From: Methylococcaceae bacterium NSP1-2
GTDB taxonomy: Bacteria > Pseudomonadota > Gammaproteobacteria > Methylococcales > Methylomonadaceae
Direction of reading: 5' to 3'
DNA length: 5,897 nucleotides
Assembly: GCA_002256685.1 (NCBI GenBank)
Contig: NQJH01000275.1
Span: 1 to 5,897 of the forward strand
Every line of letters starts with the position of its first letter. Positions within the stretch are counted from its first letter, which is position 1. The notes below the pieces were generated by a model. It made no database searches. It was not told the origin of the DNA and saw only the letters and a program-made list of their open reading frames with translations. Of this stretch, positions 1 to 5,897 are shown piece by piece. The translations under genes were made by a program, and so were the position numbers.

Positions 1-636
1 CTGTTCATTATTAATTAAATCATATTGTTTAATTTGCCGAATATCAGAATTGTATAAAATAACAGCTTGATTATTTTTTATGTTTTCTGTTTTTTTAGCT
101 GACCAATGTTGAACTCTATGTGAAAAACTGGCTGGTTTATTTTGATAGTGAACAAAAGCAAAGGGAGAAATAGCACTAAAAAAAGCGTGTCTGACATGAG
201 CAAAATTGACAACTTTTTTTACTGTAGTTTTAGCTAACCATTTTGAGCGAAATAATTGGCTGTTTTTATGGCGTTTTAAAAATACCCCTGTTGAAACCAA
301 TAAAGCCGCTTCCCCTGTATCTTTTTTTAAAAAATTTAAACTAAGCGCAATAAATGCTTGAGATAATTCATTATCACCAATTGTCCAGTCAAATATTTTA
401 CACCATGATTTCACTTGATTTTGGGATTGTTTAATTATATCGCTTGCGTTTTTTGAAACAAACCCCCAAGGTGGATTTCCTACAACAATATCAATTGAAT
501 GTGCTTCAATAGGTAATCCATTACCTTCTATTAATCTGTGTTTTAATAACTCTAATTTTCTGACCTTATCTTGAAGAACTGAATCCATCATATCTTTTGC
601 TTCGTTAATTAAAGAAAAAAGCCAGCTACTTTTGTT
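1..636 (-). pseudogene. N6-adenine DNA methylase, catalytic and downstream part (frameshifted, runs off left edge)
   Basis: The minus strand is open without a stop from 636 to the left edge of the window, in the -1 frame relative to the upstream half (609-2009). It carries the amino-methyltransferase motif IV as VVGNPPWGFVSKN (NPPW encoded at about 466-477), which binds the flipped-out target adenine. The usual helix and strand follow: NELSQAFIALSLNFLKK, then GEAALLVSTGVFLKR. Further on comes FAHVRHAFFSAISPFAFVHY, a typical later segment of this fold. Motif I (SAM binding) lies in the upstream half, so neither half alone can be a complete methylase. There is no good start of its own: two adjacent ATG codons (586-591) lack a clear Shine-Dalgarno. 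The best reading is the continuation of one gene interrupted by a frameshift. The rest of the protein, including any target-recognition domain, is outside the window. Confidence 0.85.
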
Positions 637-2009
637 TTATCATTATCATAAATAAGATGTGGCAATGGTTTATCATGAGGTGAGAACATTGCAATTTGCG
701 CTAGAATATCTCTAGGTGTTTGATAATGCAATAAAGCCAAATAAAGACTAAACGCGGTAATTTCAATCGCATTTTTATTAATCTCTATTCCTCTAATTTG
801 ATTTTTTAAAATCTCTCTTAATTCAAGTGCATCAAGATTCCTGCCTTTGTCGTTTATATTAAAGCGCACAATACGGCGAAAGGCTTCGACTAAAAAAATA
901 CCTGAGCCACAGGCAGGGTCGAGAACAGCGGGATTAGTTTTTAAACGCTTAGAAGTGAGAACTTCTGAAAGCACGAATTCAGCTAAAACACTGGGGGTAT
1001 AATGTGATCCTGTTCCTCTTGAATCCTCGGCTTTTGTTGTATGATAAAATTCTTCATAAATATTGCTGATTAATTCAATCGGGACAATTTTAAAATCATA
1101 TAGGTGAAAAAATATCTTTTGTTGTTTTTCAGTATCGCCTAATAAAAAACCTCTTAATAAACCAAGATATTTTTGTTCAACATAGTTTTCTTCTGATTTA
1201 TCTTTAGGAAATAAATCACCATTAAAATCTTCAGCTAATTTATCAAAAAGCGCGTAAGTAAATGCTTTATTTTGTAAAACTTGACAGAAAAAATGCTTTT
1301 TATTATCAGGATTAAACGCTGATTTTTCTAAGGGCTTATCTAATAACTCTAGCCAATTAGAGTTAATATTGGCTACTTTTATAAAATATTCTTTTGTTAG
1401 TATGCCTCTGTCTTCAAGATAGCGAACAAAAATAGCTCGACTAATCAGCGCGTGAGCATATTCTAATTTTAATCCTTTATTTTCTAATTCTTCTCTAACA
1501 AGTTTTAAATCTTGAATAAGTTGTTTATCGGCACGCTGTCCAAACCGCTTTTCTTGTTTAGGTAAATAACCAGATTCTAATTGTGCGCGTCTATAATCTT
1601 TAAGTGCGTCTAAAACATCGGCTATTCGTTCTACTGTTTTGAGTGGTTTTTCTAATTGCTGAGTTTCTTTATTAACAGGCAAGTGCGTTAAATCATAAAC
1701 TCGTAATTCTGTTGGCAACGCAATAAATAATCGTTGTGGACGGGACATACACCATGCTTTAAGGATGATATTTTTTAATTCATCATCCGAAGGTGCAGGG
1801 TTATCTAATTGATAAAAAACAATAACAGGCTCATCTTTAACAAAAAATATTTTTTCTGCACCGATTTTAGCTGCCAGTTCTAACCAATCGCCTTTATTTA
1901 ACCAAGCTTCTTTGGTTTTTTCATCATTAGGCAAAGAAAGAGCCGCAAGTAAGCTTCCTGACTGTAAGTCAAGCTTCTCATAGACGGTGGTTAAAAATAA
2001 TTCGTTCAT
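609..2009 (-). pseudogene. N6-adenine DNA methylase, N-terminal and SAM-binding part (ends early by frameshift)
   Basis: This is the first 466 residues of a large DNA methylase of the type IIG / Eco57I-like or defence-island (PglX/DrmMI-like) kind. It would transfer methyl from S-adenosylmethionine to adenine N6 in DNA. Residues 1-150 are a globular region of uncertain role; SRPQRLFIALPTELRVYDL (89-107) resembles the restriction-like N-terminus of type IIG enzymes, but no convincing PD-ExK site is visible. Residues 160-330 are mainly helical. GSHYTPSVLAEFVL (334-347) is the usual motif X lead-in, and DPACGSGIFLVEAFRR (364-379) is motif I. RGIEINKNAIEITAFSLYLALL-like sequence (406-427, key residues GIE and A-x-x-I-A) is the following acidic strand. 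The frame stops right after AGFFL, before motif IV, which continues in the -1 frame. The ATG start matches the beginning of the fold, but its Shine-Dalgarno is weak. I cannot name the system. Confidence 0.85.
615..620 (-). other. T6 run at the methylase frameshift
   Basis: On the coding strand the codons read GGC TTT TTT CTT then TAA. One extra T in this run would give GGC TTT TTT TCT and join the upstream half directly to the open NPPW frame. The two frames overlap at 609-636, so the lesion lies there and this homopolymer is the simplest site. The run is not in register for a canonical X-XXY-YYZ slippery heptamer: a -1 slip would put CTT in the P site. Confidence 0.6.
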
Positions 2010-2176
2010 GGTGTTTAAAAAGTAATAAGCCTGTTGGTGTAACTATGAGTGTATTTTGAGCGATAAGCTTAAATAAGTCATTACTTTCTCAATCTAAAAA
2101 TGACTGGTAGTTTGACGGCGTATAACAAGACGTTCTGCTCGCCATAACTAGTAAGCATAAATATCCGCCATGATGT

Positions 2177-2314
2177 TTAGTATACAAATATGCAAGTGAC
2201 GTTGTGGTGCGGTAATTTCTGCTTGGAAGGGGTAGGTAAAATTTCAATAACGGGAAATGGTTTGTTTGGATTGAATTTTAGGACAACCATTTGCCCCATT
2301 TGAAAAGCTGACAT
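2177..2314 (-). pseudogene. Short 45-residue ORF, possibly the N-terminal stub of a lost helicase-like gene
   Basis: The ORF begins MSAFQMGQMVVLKFNPNKPF with an AAGGAG ribosome binding site (2325-2330) ten bases before the ATG, the strongest translation signal in the window. It stops at 2177-2179. If the stop is read through, the same frame stays open to 2081 and includes LTSYGEQNVL. A start of the form FxxGQxVxLKxNP followed by a segment like LTSYYxSQL recalls the small beta-barrel at the N-terminus of some SNF2-type helicases that sit next to DNA methylases in defence loci. That is pattern memory, not a proven match. It lies upstream of the methylase on the same strand, consistent with a former operon partner cut down to its head. 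It could instead be a genuine small protein, or chance. Confidence 0.4.
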
Positions 2315-2324
2315 TATTCTATTT

Positions 2325-2330
2325 CTCCTT
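2325..2330 (-). promoter_or_regulatory. Ribosome binding site of the short ORF
   Basis: The coding strand reads AAGGAG, ten bases before the ATG at 2312-2314. It supports translation of the short ORF. The GGAGAA part is complementary to TTCTCC at 2341-2346 on the same transcript, so the site could be paired in a hairpin. Confidence 0.55.
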
Positions 2331-2476
2331 AAAATCAATTGGAGAATATAACAGTAAAGTGACTAAGAAACCTGTATTCGCTTGTTCAATTACCTGAATA
2401 ACGCCCTTGTGCGGTCAACGGTGAATAGATACATGGGACCATGATAAACTACCATCAATAAACCACCGTTATCATT

Positions 2477-2483
2477 AGTAGGA
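2477..2483 (+). promoter_or_regulatory. Ribosome binding site of mpl
   Basis: AGTAGGA lies nine bases before the GTG at 2493. It supports GTG as the start, which also gives the expected family N-terminus, MHIHILGICGTFMGGLA. Confidence 0.6.
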
Positions 2484-2492
2484 CTATCAATC

Positions 2493-2963
2493 GTGCATAT
2501 TCATATTTTAGGCATTTGCGGAACATTTATGGGGGGGCTTGCGGTATTGGCAAGGCAATTGGGGCATGAGGTCAGTGGTTCTGACCAAAATGTGTATCCA
2601 CCGATGAGTGAGCAATTGGAGCAACAGGGTATTACTTTAATGGAAGGTTATCGCGCTGAAAATCTGGCGCGTAAACCTGATTTGGTGATTATTGGTAATG
2701 CGTTATCGCGTGGTAATCCAGAAGTCGAAGCCGTGTTGAATCAAGGGCTGCATTATGTTTCAGGCCCGCAATGGTTAGCAGAACAGGTGTTGCAAGATAA
2801 ATGGGTGCTTGGTGTTGCAGGGACACACGGCAAAACCACGACCACCAGTATGCTGACGTGGATATTAGAGCATCAAGGCATTAATGCGGGCTTTTTAATT
2901 GGGGGTATTCCGCTTAATTTTGGTATTTCTGCGCGCTTAGGTGATAGATTCGGCATTTTTTGA
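2493..2963 (+). pseudogene. mpl: Murein tripeptide ligase Mpl, N-terminal half (broken by deletion)
   Basis: Mpl (UDP-N-acetylmuramate:L-alanyl-gamma-D-glutamyl-meso-diaminopimelate ligase) is a cytoplasmic enzyme of peptidoglycan recycling. It uses ATP to join recovered tripeptide to UDP-MurNAc. This half has the Rossmann-like UDP-binding domain (HILGICGTFMGGLA at 4-17, SGSDQNVYPP at 28-37). It also has the Mur-ligase ATP loop AGTHGKTTTTSML (109-121) and GFLIGGIPLNFGISARLG (133-150). It closely follows E. coli Mpl from the first residue, so the GTG start is secure. After LG (150) the family continues with roughly ESDFFVIEADEYDC before AFFDKR. Here only GATA remains before the GAT TCG codons, so about 32 bases are gone and the frame runs into a TGA after DRFGIF. 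The rest of the gene continues in another frame from 2947. Confidence 0.93.
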
Positions 2964-3813
2964 TAAACGTTCAAAATTTGTGCATTACCGTCCGCGTACT
3001 GCGATTCTTAATAATTTGGAATTTGACCACGCTGATATTTTTCCTGACCTTGATGCAATCAAAAAACAATTTCATCATTTAGTCAGAACTATTCCCAGTG
3101 AAGGTTTAATTATTAGCCCTGCCTCGGATGCGAATATCAATGAGGTGTTGACGATGGGTTGTTGGACACCGACAACACAAACCTCGGTCAATGGTAATGC
3201 AACATGGAATGCGGTGTTACACCAAGCCGATGGTAGTCTGTTCAGTGTGTACTTTGATAATGTCGATCAAGGCAAAGTTGATTGGTCGCTAACGGGTGAG
3301 CATAATGTTTACAACGCTTTGTCTGCAATTGTGGCGGCAAATCACGTTGGCATTTTGCCTAGCGATGCAATCACCGCACTGAATCAATTTAAGAATGTGA
3401 AGCGGCGTATGGAAGTGATAGCTAAGATTAACGATGTCACTTTATACGATGATTTTGCCCATCACCCGACCGCTATTCAAACCACATTAGACGGTCTGCG
3501 TAAACAAGTGGGCAAAGAACGTATCGTAGCGATTGTCGAGCCACGTTCTAATACCATGCGTTTAGGTACACACACCGACACCTTGGCACAGTCTTTTAGT
3601 CAGGCAGATTTAGCGATTATTTATCAACCGGCTAATTTAAACTGGGATTTAACGCAACTGAGCAAACAAGCGGATAATATTGAAATCTGCACGTCGATAG
3701 ATGACATTATTACTCGATTACAACAGGAAGCTCCGCTAGGTGGGCATTTTGTGCTGATGAGTAATGGTAGTTTTGGCGGGCTGTATCAACGTTTACAAGC
3801 GGCGTTAGTGTGA
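2941..3813 (+). pseudogene. mpl: Murein tripeptide ligase Mpl, C-terminal half
   Basis: This is the continuation of mpl in the shifted frame. Homology resumes at DSAFFDKRSKFVHYRPRT, then NNLEFDHADIFPD, which holds the His that helps bind Mg in Mur ligases. Next come FHHLVRTIPSEG, WSLTGEHNVYNALSAI (115-130 from the GTG at 2941), KNVKRRMEV, YDDFAHHPTAI (169-179, catalytic and amino-acid-domain residues), EPRSNTM (200-206) and MSNGSFGG (273-280). It ends at the normal family length. The halves plus about 12 missing residues add up to roughly 450, against 457 for E. coli Mpl. No other stop or shift is visible, so the lesion is single. The GTG at 2941 lacks a Shine-Dalgarno and is not a likely independent start. 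Without the ATP loop and UDP-binding domain this half could not act alone. Confidence 0.92.
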
Positions 3814-3825
3814 TAATACTCAGGG

Positions 3826-4137
3826 TTGAAGCCTCCAACTTTAACCATTAAACCGTCTCATGGCGCGGCTACTTTTGCCAGTCCTAAATTAGGCGTGAAT
3901 GTCACTTTATCGAATAACGCCTTGTTGTATGTGGCGACAGGTTTAGCCTTGAAACCCGCTGGATTCACCATTGTCAATATTAACGAAAATTTGTCCCATT
4001 ATCAGCAAGAACGACTTTGGAATAACGAACTAGGCATAAAAAGCCAATGGTTTAATGACCGCTTCAAACTCAATGTAGCGGGATTTTATTACGACATTGA
4101 CAATTATCAACTCAAACGCAACTCATGGAAAACTTAA
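3826..4137 (+). pseudogene. TonB-dependent receptor relic, part of the beta barrel
   Basis: From about 3880 the translation reads as late barrel strands of a TonB-dependent outer-membrane receptor (siderophore or similar ligand uptake). Recognisable pieces are FASPKLGVNVTLSNNALLYV, GLALKPAGF (the usual SxGFKPGGF strand), ERLWNNELGIKSQWFNDRFK and LNVAGFYYDIDNYQLKR. Signal peptide, TonB box, plug and the first strands are all missing. The nominal TTG start at 3826 follows the mpl stop by only 12 bases and is probably not a real start; the first 15 or so residues show no receptor likeness. The frame ends at TAA (4135-4137). The receptor continues in another frame from about 4125, after a jump that skips the strand pair normally found there. 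This is an eroded 3' remnant, not a functional gene. Confidence 0.85.
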
Positions 4138-4349
4138 GCCTAGATGGCAATTTTAGTTGTACCCACACCCAACTTGATGAATACCGCGACCCGATTACCC
4201 GCGTCAATTATGCGGGTAAACTCGCGCCGTTTGTGCCTGAATTGAAAAACATCACGAATACTCGTTATTACACTTTCAAAATTGACAGTGTGCGTGGTGT
4301 GCCTAGCGACCCTAGGCTGTTTGGTGTACGGTTAGCAGTTAGTTTTTAG
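4125..4349 (+). pseudogene. TonB-dependent receptor relic, C-terminal strands
   Basis: This second fragment of the same receptor begins within ENLSLDGNFSCTHTQLDEYR and continues DPITRVNYAGKLAPFVPE. It then passes directly into LKNITNTRYYTFKIDSVRG and ends RLFGVRLAVSF. The terminal phenylalanine is the usual outer-membrane assembly signal of these barrels. In intact receptors the PFVPE segment and the xKNITNTRYY segment are separated by roughly 60-80 residues of barrel. Their direct junction at about 4236-4242 therefore marks an in-frame internal deletion. The TAG stop (4347-4349) overlaps the TAA (4346-4348) of the convergent gene on the other strand. Confidence 0.85.
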
Positions 4350-4771
4350 AACTTTCCTTGTTGGTATAATTCATCAAACTTAGCTCTGGCTCTTATATGA
4401 TCATTACCACACTTTACCAAGATTGCATGATTATCATTGGGCGAATAACATTCTTGCGGTTTTTTATACCAGCTTTTAAAGAGTGCGTCTTTCTTGAGCT
4501 TCTCTTCATGTGCGGCAAGTTGTTGCTGCTGCATTTGAATTTCTTCGGTCGTTCTGGTGTCAACAGGTGCAATAGGTGGGCTTGGCTCTGGTTGAATAGC
4601 AGGTTGTACAATGGCGGGCGCGGGTAGAACGGGTAGTGTGACTACGGGTGGATTTACTACAGGCTGTTTTATCAGTTGTGTTAATAATGACCCCGTGAGA
4701 GTTATTAGTATAGCCCCACCTAATACGATGCCAAAACTCACACCTAAGGTAATTTGTAATATTAATTTCAT
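4346..4771 (-). CDS. Membrane-anchored protein of unknown function with Pro-rich linker and C-terminal Cys pair
   Basis: This is an apparently intact 141-residue protein that I do not recognise. The ATG at 4769-4771 is preceded, seven bases away, by AGG. Residues 4-33 are a hydrophobic, glycine-containing segment with a single Lys near the start. That fits one transmembrane anchor, or an uncleaved signal, with the rest in the periplasm. Residues 36-70 are rich in Pro, Val and Ala (PVVNPPVVTLPVLPAPAI) and would be an extended spacer. Residues 73-98 (EEIQMQQQQLAAHEEKLKK) are strongly helical, perhaps a short coiled coil. The tail (105-141) has two cysteines (108 and 121) and ends RARAKFDELYQQGKF. 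Its tail is repeated in the relic at 4860-4961, where both cysteines and the R-A-x-AKF-x-x-LYQQGK pattern are kept. That conservation argues the tail is a real domain. A cell-envelope role is only inferred. Confidence 0.75.
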   Translation of the reverse strand: MKLILQITLGVSFGIVLGGAILITLTGSLLTQLIKQPVVNPPVVTLPVLPAPAIVQPAIQPEPSPPIAPVDTRTTEEIQMQQQQLAAHEEKLKKDALFKSWYKKPQECYSPNDNHAILVKCGNDHIRARAKFDELYQQGKF

Positions 4772-4856
4772 GAATGAACCTGCGTTGTAGTTGTTAGGTA
4801 ATGTTGGCTAAGAATACAGGATGCTGGCTGAATGCTGAGTGAATAAGCTCTACGAT

Positions 4857-4924
4857 TTTTTAGAGTTTCCCCTGTTGATACAATGCTTCAAACTTAGCTT
4901 TAGCTCGCATATTTTCATTAACAC
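4857..4924. repeat. Diverged direct repeat of 4343-4410
   Basis: The two segments align without gaps at an offset of 514 bases. By eye, 53 of 68 bases match, with an exact shared core CAAACTTAGCT (4375-4385 and 4889-4899). The repeat is the 3' end of the 141-residue gene and of its relic copy, so it arose from a gene duplication and is not a mobile element. Confidence 0.75.
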
Positions 4925-4961
4925 ATGCTACTCGTATTTCGTGAGTGCTTGGAGGGTCGCA
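4860..4961 (-). pseudogene. C-terminal relic of a paralogue of the 141-residue protein
   Basis: The minus strand encodes CDPPSTHEIRVACVNEN followed by MRAKAKFEALYQQGKL and a stop (4860-4862). It parallels the last 34 residues of the intact neighbour (CYSPNDNHAILVKC through RARAKFDELYQQGKF). Both cysteines, the Pro, the His, the basic helix and LYQQGK are conserved. An in-frame stop (4962-4964) lies immediately upstream, and no anchor, linker or start is visible, so only the tail of this copy survives. Differences between the copies are largely conservative (Arg/Lys, Asp/Glu, Phe/Leu), which suggests the second copy was under selection before it was truncated. Confidence 0.75.
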
Positions 4962-5048
4962 TTAGCTACCGTTTTGGTTTCACTGCTGACAAGTGGTTGA
5001 GCATTTATTAGTCTAGCGGCGAGTTCAATAAAATTAGGAGCGTGATTT

Positions 5049-5897
5049 TTAAGTTGGATAATCAAACAGGGTTTCGTGTTCTTCTTTGGATGGCAAGCCC
5101 AACCGCGCCCCCATTTTGGTACAACACAACGACCCTGCGACACTGGCATAACGTAACACGGTCAACCAATCTAATCCTGCCGCTATTCCCGCCGCAAACG
5201 CGCCATGAAACGCATCACCCGCGCCTGTGGTATCAATTGCATTAATAGCGATTGCAGGTAACGCGCTGCTTTTTTCCCCATGTTGCCAAATCAAACCGCG
5301 TTCACCTAGGGTAATAACGACAAAAGGCGCGAATGTGGCTAGATAGGCTAAAGCGGTTTGTTCATCACCTTTCAGTTGCAGGGCAAATTTTTCTGAACAC
5401 ACTAAATAATCGACCAAACCCATTAATGCCAACGTACCCTCATGCACAGAACCTGCATCGAGTACGGTAGCAATTCCTGTTTTGCGGGCGTGTTCGGCTA
5501 AGGGAACAGAAATAAATGGCTCATGCCCATCGAATAAAATCACTTTTGGATTAAGCGCGGAAAAATCAATTGCATCCGCTGTTAATGGTTTGGTGTCGCC
5601 TTTGTAATTAATTAACGCACGGTTGCCGTCTGGCTTAACAATCACTGTGGATAACGGCGTAGGCGAATTGCCGCGTAGTACGCACTGGGTATTAACACTA
5701 TGCGCCAGTAGTTCTTGATTATGGAGTTCACCATACACATCTCGCCCCAAATACCCTGCAAATGCCGCAGTTAATCCCAGTTTAGCCACCATCACCGCTG
5801 CATTCGCCGCAGGACCGCCGCCGCAAGCGATGAAACTATCGGCGACGGTTTTTTCATTTTCGGCAGGATGCTGGGCTACCGAAAATACTAAATCGTA
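5049..5897 (-). CDS. PfkB-family carbohydrate kinase (5' end beyond window)
   Basis: This is a cytoplasmic ribokinase-like sugar kinase that would phosphorylate a sugar or sugar derivative with ATP. The frame is open to the right edge: 282 residues are visible, and only about ten N-terminal residues are probably missing, given the usual length near 290-300. The first visible residues, YDLVFSVAQHPAENEK, fit the family start. PfkB signature 1 is GGGPAANAAVMVAKLG (26-41 of the visible part), the sugar-binding region. VDYLVCSEKFALQL and VITLGERGL lead to the nucleotide site. Signature 2, DTTGAGDAFHGAFAAG (222-237), supplies the anion hole GAG and the catalytic base Asp228. The end (LPSKEEHETLFDYPT) is a normal C-terminus. 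An internal GTG/ATG near 5790-5795 is not the start, because signature 1 lies upstream of it. The substrate cannot be told from the sequence. It appears intact. Confidence 0.9.
   Translation of the reverse strand, partial: YDLVFSVAQHPAENEKTVADSFIACGGGPAANAAVMVAKLGLTAAFAGYLGRDVYGELHNQELLAHSVNTQCVLRGNSPTPLSTVIVKPDGNRALINYKGDTKPLTADAIDFSALNPKVILFDGHEPFISVPLAEHARKTGIATVLDAGSVHEGTLALMGLVDYLVCSEKFALQLKGDEQTALAYLATFAPFVVITLGERGLIWQHGEKSSALPAIAINAIDTTGAGDAFHGAFAAGIAAGLDWLTVLRYASVAGSLCCTKMGARLGLPSKEEHETLFDYPT

Larger units (their letters stand above)
2010..2492. other. Divergent intergenic region between methylase and mpl
   Basis: This 483-base stretch separates the methylase (leftward) and mpl (rightward). 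It holds a short leftward ORF at 2177-2314 with a strong ribosome binding site, an inverted repeat around that site (2323-2346), and the mpl ribosome binding site (2477-2483). I could not find a convincing -35/-10 promoter pair for either flanking gene, nor a tRNA or a terminator. Stops in several frames between 2010 and 2176 leave that part apparently non-coding or degraded. Confidence 0.6.
4772..5048. other. Degraded spacer between the 141-residue gene and the sugar kinase
   Basis: This 277-base stretch has no complete gene. It contains the tail of a second copy of the neighbouring protein (4860-4961). An unassigned leftward reading frame at 4928-5048 (KNHAPNFIELAARLINAQPL and on) has no start codon of its own. 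I found no terminator hairpin for the kinase and no convincing promoter for the 141-residue gene. Confidence 0.55.

Noticed and set aside
609..623. Programmed -1 ribosomal frameshift in the methylase
   Set aside because: The T6 run is not in register for a canonical slippery heptamer, a slip would leave a first-position mismatch in the P site, and I saw no clear downstream stimulator. A mutation or error is simpler.
2401..2492. Promoter for mpl (TTGTGC and later AT-rich hexamers such as GATAAA)
   Set aside because: No pair of hexamers matched the consensus well at a 16-18 base spacing, so I do not call one.
2941..2943. Independent translation start for the second half of mpl
   Set aside because: The GTG has no ribosome site in front and falls in the middle of the conserved ligase fold; it merely happens to lie at the deletion junction.
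4414..4611. Leftward 65-codon frame
   Set aside because: It is an out-of-frame shadow of the 141-residue gene, lacks a ribosome site and has a low-complexity basic composition.
4397..4627. Rightward 76-codon reading frame
   Set aside because: It lies antisense inside the 141-residue gene and has no recognisable protein pattern; that gene is supported by its duplicated tail.
5049..5149. Leftward frame starting at 5149 within the sugar kinase
   Set aside because: Its first part is the kinase gene read out of frame; only the portion below 5048 deserves attention and is listed separately.
5042..5245. Rightward 67-codon frame
   Set aside because: It is antisense to the C-terminal region of the sugar kinase, which is clearly the real gene; the composition is unlike a folded protein.

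Overview
The window looks like chromosomal DNA of a moderately AT-rich Gammaproteobacterium. The main support is mpl, a murein-tripeptide ligase found mostly in gamma- and betaproteobacteria, together with a TonB-dependent receptor relic, which means a Gram-negative outer membrane. A filamentous sulfur bacterium of the Thiotrichales/Beggiatoaceae type would fit the general style of the proteins, but that is a guess. No rRNA, tRNA, CRISPR array, insertion sequence or clear terminator was found.

Layout. (1) Positions 1-2009, minus strand: an N6-adenine DNA methylase of the large restriction-modification or phage-defence kind, split by a -1 frameshift near 609-636 and running off the left edge. 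Upstream of it (2177-2314, minus) is a short ORF with a strong ribosome binding site that may be the head of a lost partner gene. (2) Positions 2493-3813, plus strand: mpl, otherwise full length, but broken by a deletion of about 32 bases that removes the Mg-binding EADEYD segment and shifts the frame. (3) Positions 3826-4349, plus: the last strands of a TonB-dependent receptor, with no plug or signal peptide, one frameshift and two apparent internal deletions. (4) Positions 4346-4771, minus: an apparently intact 141-residue membrane-anchored protein of unknown function. Just upstream (4860-4961, minus) lies a relic of the C-terminal end of a second copy. (5) Positions 5049-5897, minus: a PfkB-family sugar kinase whose start lies beyond the right edge. 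It looks intact as far as visible.

The genes do not form an obvious pathway. What they share is decay: three recognisable genes are interrupted, one paralogue is reduced to its tail, and one short ORF looks like a stub. Only the 141-residue protein and the sugar kinase appear functional. The two halves of mpl and of the methylase carry no further stops, so those lesions are recent or are sequence errors. The receptor relic is clearly older. I see no convincing complete new system. The points most worth checking are the site-specific damage to mpl, the methylase frameshift with its possible helicase stub, and the unknown Cys-pair protein with its duplicated tail.
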